Assembly (NCBI RefSeq): GCF_022549775.1
Contig: NZ_JAKZGP010000016.1
Location: 1 to 64,000 of the forward strand
Origin: Belliella filtrata
GTDB lineage: Bacteria; Bacteroidota; Bacteroidia; Cytophagales; Cyclobacteriaceae
Direction: 5' to 3'
DNA: 64,000 nucleotides
In this document: piece after piece, positions 60,072 to 64,000 of the stretch
Layout of the letters: every line of letters starts with the position of its first letter
Position numbering within the stretch: the first letter of the stretch is position 1
Notes under the pieces: generated by a model
Database searches by the model: none
The model's input: the letters and a program-made list of their open reading frames with translations, nothing else
What the model was told of the DNA's origin: nothing
Position numbers and translations under genes: made by a program

Positions 60072-60919
60072 ACCTGAAAGGTACTGGTGTAGCATTGGTT
60101 ACGCCAATGAATAGTGATTATTCTATTGATTTTCAAGGCCTAGAAAACCTAATAAATCATGTCAGTGAGGCAGGGGCGGATTACTTGGTGGTCTTAGGAA
60201 CTACTGGAGAATCAGCGACATTGACCAAAGAAGAGAAAAAGGAAGTTTTAAAGGCATCTATTCGATATAATTCAGGTAAGCTACCAATTGTCTATGGACT
60301 GGGCGGAAACAACACCAATGCCGTACTAGAAGAAATAAAGACCACGGACTTTTCAGGAATAGACGCCATACTTTCTGTATGTCCTTATTACAACAAGCCT
60401 TCACAGGCTGGGATCATCGCACATTATAAAATGATAGCTGATAATAGTCCAGTACCTGTGATACTGTATAATGTGCCTGGCAGGACAGTTACCAATATGT
60501 CAGCAGACACCACACTCACTTTGGCAAAACACCCTAACATCATCGCCATGAAAGAAGCTAGTGGTAATTTAGAGCAATGTATGAACATCGCTGCTGGCAT
60601 GCCTGAAGATTTTTTATTGATCTCTGGGGATGATATGCTAACCACAGCAATGAAAGCGATAGGAGCATCTGGTGTGATTTCGGTGCTTGCAAATGCTTAT
60701 CCGAAATTATTCAAAAGCATCTGTGATGATGATATCAATGTCTCCAAAAATGCCGTATTCAAGCTCCTGCAGCTTAACCCATTGATGTATGAGGAAAGTA
60801 ATCCGGTTGGCTTAAAATATTTGCTAAAGCTTTTGGGAATATGTGATGATCATGTAAGAATGCCGCTTGTAGAAGCTTCAGAAAGTCTCAAAGCTAGGAT
60901 TGAAGCTTTGAAATTATAA
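60065..60919 (+). CDS. dapA: 4-Hydroxy-tetrahydrodipicolinate synthase
   Basis: This 284-residue aldolase condenses pyruvate with aspartate semialdehyde in the lysine and diaminopimelate pathway. The Schiff-base Lys163 lies in IIAMKEASGN, Tyr135 in ILYNVPGRT, and GTTGESATLT at 45-54 forms the pyruvate pocket. Length and motif order are normal. Its ATG lies 7 bp inside the preceding hypothetical gene. A rho-independent terminator begins 15 bp after its stop codon. Confidence 0.96.
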   Translation: MLNLKGTGVALVTPMNSDYSIDFQGLENLINHVSEAGADYLVVLGTTGESATLTKEEKKEVLKASIRYNSGKLPIVYGLGGNNTNAVLEEIKTTDFSGIDAILSVCPYYNKPSQAGIIAHYKMIADNSPVPVILYNVPGRTVTNMSADTTLTLAKHPNIIAMKEASGNLEQCMNIAAGMPEDFLLISGDDMLTTAMKAIGASGVISVLANAYPKLFKSICDDDINVSKNAVFKLLQLNPLMYEESNPVGLKYLLKLLGICDDHVRMPLVEASESLKARIEALKL

Positions 60920-60933
60920 AGAACAAAACATCC

Positions 60934-60980
60934 AAACCGCAAGTTATTAGCGCGATCTATATTTACTTGCGGTTTTTTTT
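60934..60980 (+). terminator. Rho-independent terminator after dapA
   Basis: Arms AAACCGCAAGT (60934-60944) and ACTTGCGGTTT (60965-60975) with a 20-base loop run into T residues. This ends the ligA-DUF-dapA transcript. Confidence 0.85.
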
Positions 60981-61000
60981 ATCCTAGACAGTTTCAAGAT

Positions 61001-62311
61001 ATGCAGCAGCCAGTTACACTTTTAGAATTAAACAACCTCATCAAATTGACGCTGGAAAATCAGCTTGCTCCACAGTATTGGGTCATAGCAGAGATCGGTG
61101 AAATGAAAGTAGCAGCTCAAGGACATGCCTATTTAGAGCTCGTGGAAAAAAACAATAATCAGGTCAAAGCAAAAATAAGAGCCAATATTTGGCAATACAC
61201 CTTCCGAACTATTGCAGGAAAATTTGAGCAAATCACAGGAAGCCCTCTCAAAGCTGGAATGAAAATATTGGCATTAGTAACTGTCACATTTCATGAGCTT
61301 TATGGGATTAGTCTTCAAGTAAAAGATGTAGATGTAAACTTTACTTTGGGAGAGAGGGCAAGACTAAGGCAAGAGATCATTTTGCGCCTAACACAGGAAG
61401 GACTTTTGCAAACAAATAAGCGATTTGCACTGCCAACTGTACCTCAGAGGATAGCTGTAATCAGCAGTGCCACAGCCGCAGGCTATGGTGATTTTGTCAA
61501 TCAACTCGAGTCTAATAGGTTTGGATATCATATAAATCAAGTTCTTTTTCCAGCCAGCATGCAAGGTGATGCTGCCGCAAAGTCTATAATCGAGGCTTTG
61601 AAACAAATAGAGAATAGCACAATCAAGTATGAGCTTGTTGTACTCATTCGTGGAGGTGGAGCACAAATGGACTTGGACTGTTTTGATGATTATGATTTGG
61701 CTGTTACCATTGCAAAATTCACTATACCTGTTATCACTGGTATTGGACATGAAAGGGATGAAACAATTGCGGATCTTGTAGCCCACACTAAAGTGAAAAC
61801 TCCTACAGCTGCAGCTGAATTTATACTCTCTGGCTTCTTGAATTTTGAAGACAACATTTTAAACCTTTTGAAAACAGTCGAGAAACATACGACTCAAGTA
61901 CTCAAATGGGAAGATAGAAATTTGAGTGATCATGAAGCTACAATCAAAAGATTAGCTGCACTAAGAATCCAAAAGGAAACCACTTACCTGACCAATAAAG
62001 AAAGTCAAATAAAGTCGAGTGCTTTGAATAAATTGAGACTGGGTAGCCTTGAAATAGAAAGACACTTAAACGCTCTTGAAAAGACGAGCAAAAACAAAAT
62101 TCAATCAGAACATAAATACATTGATGTCTTAGGTAAAACCATCAATAATCTTGATCCCAAATCTATTTTTGCAAAAGGTTATACAAAAACAGAACTCAAA
62201 GGACAGCCACTGCATCAAATGGATGTTAAAGCAGGTGATAAAATAATTACTTTCACGGCATCAAACAAAATAGAAAGTACGGTAATAAACATTGAAAAAA
62301 ATGGAAAATAA
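61001..62311 (+). CDS. xseA: Exodeoxyribonuclease VII large subunit
   Basis: This 436-residue protein has an N-terminal OB-fold (about 8-110, with VIAEIGEMKVAAQGHAYLEL) and the XseA nuclease core (about 130-430). Conserved motifs are VPQRIAVISSATAAGYGDF, VVLIRGGGAQMDL and TGIGHERDETIADLVAHTKVKTPTAA (shown in parts). A coiled coil precedes the C-terminal strand region FAKGYTKTELKG. It degrades single-stranded DNA from both ends with XseB. The end overlaps xseB by 11 bp. Confidence 0.95.
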   Translation: MQQPVTLLELNNLIKLTLENQLAPQYWVIAEIGEMKVAAQGHAYLELVEKNNNQVKAKIRANIWQYTFRTIAGKFEQITGSPLKAGMKILALVTVTFHELYGISLQVKDVDVNFTLGERARLRQEIILRLTQEGLLQTNKRFALPTVPQRIAVISSATAAGYGDFVNQLESNRFGYHINQVLFPASMQGDAAAKSIIEALKQIENSTIKYELVVLIRGGGAQMDLDCFDDYDLAVTIAKFTIPVITGIGHERDETIADLVAHTKVKTPTAAAEFILSGFLNFEDNILNLLKTVEKHTTQVLKWEDRNLSDHEATIKRLAALRIQKETTYLTNKESQIKSSALNKLRLGSLEIERHLNALEKTSKNKIQSEHKYIDVLGKTINNLDPKSIFAKGYTKTELKGQPLHQMDVKAGDKIITFTASNKIESTVINIEKNGK

Positions 62312-62492
62312 TGAATTAAGCTACGACCAAGCTGTAAAGCGAATTGAAGAAATAGTAAGCATCTTAGAATCCGGTGATAAGGGAATAGACCAACTTTCAG
62401 CGCTTGTAAAGGAAGCTTCTACCCTAGTCAAAGACTGTAGAGAAAAACTAAGAAACACTGAGAATGAGATAAATAAGGCTTTTGAAGAATAA
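62301..62492 (+). CDS. xseB: Exodeoxyribonuclease VII small subunit
   Basis: The ATG at 62301 gives 63 residues, a helical protein with SYDQAVKRIEEIVSILESGD, the XseB signature. It is at the family's usual length. It overlaps xseA and needs it for activity; several small subunits bind the XseA coiled coil. A TTG nine bases earlier is an alternative start but less likely. Confidence 0.95.
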   Translation: MENNELSYDQAVKRIEEIVSILESGDKGIDQLSALVKEASTLVKDCREKLRNTENEINKAFEE

Positions 62493-62625
62493 AAAATCAT
62501 TGTTCATTACTTGGAACTGTAGATTTCAAAAATTTCAAATTTTGGCAACCTTTTTGTAAACTTTTTTTAATCACTATAATTGAAACTAATGTTTAGCTTT
62601 CAAATTATACAAAACATATAAATTG

Positions 62626-63342
62626 ATGAAATATTCTTCTTTAAAATTACTTTTCTTAAATTGTTTTGTAATGCTTTCTTTTATGAATGTTTCTGACACG
62701 TTTGGACAAAACTTCTTCAAATATAAAGCGCAGGCCAATCACTCCATCATGATTGGAGCTGGCCCTTCTTTTATCTATGCAGATAATGGGGGTAGGTTTA
62801 CAGATTTCAATTTTAGGTTTAATCCAGCATTTACAGCCGCCTACAGCAAGTCTTTCAATGAAAACTTAGATATCAGGATTAATTTCGGCCATCAAAGAAT
62901 CGGGGTTAGAGAAGCTACAAACCAAGAACGAATTGATACATGGAATTCAAATAACGCTGCGATTGGATTTACTGGTTACGCTAATTTTTTAGATATTATG
63001 CCAACCTACAAACTGATTGGCACAGCGTATCCATTGATTCGACCTGAATTCAATTTCCATGTTGGTACAGGTGTAGGTGTACTACAATCAAGGACCAACT
63101 TACAATATGGTGATGGGCAGCCAAATAGGAATCAAACGTTGATGAGTTTGTATGTACCTGTTCGAGCTGGTCTCACCTATCAATTAAACCCTAAAACTGA
63201 TTTGATTTTGGAAGGTTCTATACTTCTGACACTTACTGATGAAATTGACGGAAATATAGGTTACAATAGATTCAATGATCATTTATTCCAATTTCAAATC
63301 ATGGTCAAAAGGTACCTGAATTTAAAAAGTGAGCTCTATTAG
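62626..63342 (+). CDS. Exported outer-membrane beta-barrel protein
   Basis: The ATG at 62626 gives 238 residues with a signal peptide (MKYSSLKLLFLNCFVMLSFMNVSDTFGQ). The rest alternates short strands and turns, with HSIMIGAGPSFIYADNGGRFTDF and TYQLNPKTDLILEGSILLTL, the pattern of an eight-stranded or ten-stranded barrel similar to Bacteroidota DUF6089-type proteins. The function is unknown. It lies 130 bp after xseB and is likely an independent transcript. Confidence 0.8.
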   Translation: MKYSSLKLLFLNCFVMLSFMNVSDTFGQNFFKYKAQANHSIMIGAGPSFIYADNGGRFTDFNFRFNPAFTAAYSKSFNENLDIRINFGHQRIGVREATNQERIDTWNSNNAAIGFTGYANFLDIMPTYKLIGTAYPLIRPEFNFHVGTGVGVLQSRTNLQYGDGQPNRNQTLMSLYVPVRAGLTYQLNPKTDLILEGSILLTLTDEIDGNIGYNRFNDHLFQFQIMVKRYLNLKSELY

Positions 63343-63456
63343 AATAATTTCAATAAAATTTGTCGATTCTTCATGCAAATAATGAAGTAAACAAAGGAGG
63401 AATGAATAACATGGTTTAAATTAGCCTAACTTCTTTACCTGAAAAGTACTAGCTAC

Positions 63457-64000
63457 ATGAGAAACATTTATATTATCTTTTCTTCTATACTTTTGATCTT
63501 GACTTCTTGTCAAAAGCAAAAAGAAACAAATAGCAGCGAATTATTCATACAACTGACCCTTGAGGAAGCAAATAGGCTTTCAAAATTACCCCTACATTGC
63601 ATTCAGGAGGAATATCCCAATAAACTAAACCAAACACTTGCTTCATCTCAATATTTAAAAGCTCCATCAGAACTTCATCCAGGGTTTTACGGCTGTTTTG
63701 ATTGGCATTCAAGTGTTCATGGACATTGGATGCTAATTTCACTTTTGAGTGACTTCCCAGACCTTGAAAATCGATCAGAGATCATAGAAAAGTTACAAGA
63801 GAATTTGAGCTATACCAATATACTTGCTGAAGTCAATTATTTTTTCCAGCCACAAAATGAAAGTTTTGAAAGAACCTATGGATGGGCTTGGGTTTTAAAA
63901 CTGGCAGAAGAACTTCATCGTTGGAATGATCCTGTTGCCAGAGAATTATCTCAAAATCTACAGCCTCTTACAGATTTGATTGTTAAGAAGTACCTCGAAT
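63457..64000 (+). CDS. DUF2891-family lipoprotein, cut by the window edge
   Basis: An ATG at 63457 opens a frame that stays open to the last base. The 181 residues visible begin with a lipoprotein signal (MRNIYIIFSSILLILTSCQK, Cys18). They then show LHPGFYGCFDWHSSVHGHWM, FERTYGWAWVLKLAEELHRW and VIVKK-type helices, which is the DUF2891 pattern (His and Trp in an alpha/alpha barrel). Family members are of unknown activity, possibly glycan-related. The C-terminal part lies beyond the window. Confidence 0.85.
   Translation, partial: MRNIYIIFSSILLILTSCQKQKETNSSELFIQLTLEEANRLSKLPLHCIQEEYPNKLNQTLASSQYLKAPSELHPGFYGCFDWHSSVHGHWMLISLLSDFPDLENRSEIIEKLQENLSYTNILAEVNYFFQPQNESFERTYGWAWVLKLAEELHRWNDPVARELSQNLQPLTDLIVKKYLE

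Noticed and set aside
61388-61786. 132-codon open frame on the minus strand inside xseA
   Set aside because: Antisense to the nuclease core. No independent support.
63545-63742. 65-codon open frame on the minus strand near the right edge
   Set aside because: It is antisense to the DUF2891 gene, whose plus-strand frame carries clear family motifs.

Overview
The window reads as a chromosomal segment of a Bacteroidota bacterium, most likely of the order Cytophagales. This is an inference from gene content (TonB-dependent receptor with a carboxypeptidase-like N-terminal domain, UpxY-type NusG paralog, LytS/LytTR pair, tricorn-type S41 protease, 816-residue LigA). It also rests on low GC content, the near absence of Shine-Dalgarno sequences, and promoters of the Bacteroidota type (-33 TTTG, -7 TAnnTTTG), the best example lying before ligA. 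No rRNA, tRNA, insertion sequence, prophage or CRISPR array was seen. The genes look like a stable chromosomal backbone with small accessory operons.

Layout. 0.1-2.8 kb: minus-strand envelope proteins and an esterase. 2.9-9.1 kb: a secreted M20 amidohydrolase, then a metal-acquisition locus (TonB receptor and two His-rich lipoproteins) whose two transcription units share a palindromic operator. 9.2-13.6 kb: an Lhr-like helicase and a TPR sensor kinase. 13.6-16.4 kb: the TrkA/TrkH potassium system. 16.5-18.7 kb: a satD-DUF3307 pair preceded by a regular array of four palindromes with a 28-bp period, then a TPR lipid-free exported protein. 18.9-21.8 kb: RmuC, a lipase-like hydrolase and an orphan UpxY antiterminator. 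21.9-28.4 kb: a complete TetR-TolC-MFP-RND efflux operon. 28.8-31.9 kb: an SRPBCC protein, then a sulfur module (persulfide-dioxygenase/rhodanese fusion and TauE exporter). Both sulfur genes carry the same Crp/Fnr-like operator at an identical distance from a -7 box.

32-38.4 kb: small membrane proteins, a LytS/LytTR two-component pair, an RhlE-type helicase, a DoxX protein and tyrS. 38.7-47.7 kb: a tricorn-like protease, a long RluA-family pseudouridine synthase, an acyl-CoA oxidase-like enzyme and a Gly-rich exported protein. 47.8-53.7 kb: a small Cys protein, a membrane metallophosphoesterase, and a four-gene operon joining circularly permuted ATP-grasp, alpha-E, the proteasome-like Anbu peptidase and a transglutaminase. 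54.2-63.3 kb: metG, a TetR regulator, ligA (with an unusual insertion of about 145 residues), a conserved hypothetical, dapA, xseAB and a predicted beta-barrel. The right edge cuts a DUF2891 lipoprotein gene.

The most notable signals are the phased palindrome array in front of satD, the Anbu peptide-tagging type operon, the duplicated operators of the sulfur and metal loci, and the LigA insertion. Many genes start at an ATG inside a longer open frame; the starts given here follow signal peptides and known family N-termini.
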